A DNA stretch of 64,000 nucleotides from the NCBI GenBank assembly GCA_940671915.1, contig CALNVZ010003435.1, forward strand, positions 15,215,521 through 15,279,520, given 5' to 3'. Numbering within the stretch: position 1 is the first letter of the stretch; the number at the start of each line of letters is the position of its first letter. A program made the position numbers and the translations under genes. The notes below the pieces were generated by a model. It ran no database searches, was not told the DNA's origin, and worked only from the letters and a program-made list of their open reading frames with translations. This document shows, piece by piece, positions 63,975-64,000 of this stretch. This DNA comes from Paracentrotus lividus. Lineage: Eukaryota; Echinodermata; Echinoidea; Camarodonta; Echinidae.

Positions 63975-64000
63975 ATGACCGAACCAACAATAGACTACCA
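63975..64000 (+). CDS. Possible start of the next ABCA exon, cut by window edge
   Basis: A pyrimidine-rich run ending CCCGAG precedes sequence that can read EQCYDRTNNRLP. The phase does not fit exon 28 directly, so this is tentative. Confidence 0.2.

Overview
The window is eukaryotic, AT-rich and intron-rich, and almost certainly comes from a marine invertebrate deuterostome; a sea urchin is the best guess. The grounds are the dense load of long-inverted-repeat elements, the recurrent ACATGTAC-type words, and a foldback element at 6072-7409 with the architecture of the TU elements known from Strongylocentrotus. Nothing prokaryotic is present, and I saw no tRNA or rRNA gene.

Two genes diverge from about 8.1-8.6 kb. 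On the minus strand (8091 back to 1352, continuing past the left edge) are five in-phase exons of a protein resembling the ALS2CR8 / calcium-responsive transcription factor (CARF) family. On the plus strand, from ATG 10341 to at least 60705 and continuing past the right edge, are 28 coding exons of an ABCA-subfamily (ABCA3/ABCA1-like) lipid transporter. They cover TMD1, NBD1, the linker and most of TMD2; NBD2 lies outside the window. Every junction has GT/AG sites and phases agree, except around exons 6-7 (30903-32347), where the assembled reading frame is broken. The shared upstream region holds two perfect CRE palindromes.

Non-coding DNA is packed with mobile elements. (1) A TU-like foldback with an 8-bp target duplication sits inside an older MITE, whose uninterrupted relative is at 31096-31558. 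(2) Three elements of about 1, 2 and 2.6 kb (4523-5532, 11714-13670, 24413-27039), plus a roughly 2-kb near-palindrome (28113-30094), each carry several scattered copies of their own private 14-18 bp motif. (3) The 24413-27039 element interrupts one arm of a 755-bp foldback, leaving a TAA duplication. (4) A TTAA-flanked, piggyBac-like unit of 9.8 kb as assembled lies between ABCA exons 23 and 24. It contains a 25-N gap and what looks like a second, error-rich copy of the left gap flank. (5) Three elements disperse nuclear-receptor DR1-like TGACCTTTGACC words. (6) Many shorter hairpin MITEs, microsatellites and a LINE remnant are also present.

The most unusual gene-level observation is that five ABCA exons (6, 10, 18, 26, 28) have decayed duplicates of themselves beside them, mostly in arrays of 97-189 bp period, so the introns contain exon debris that could confuse gene prediction.
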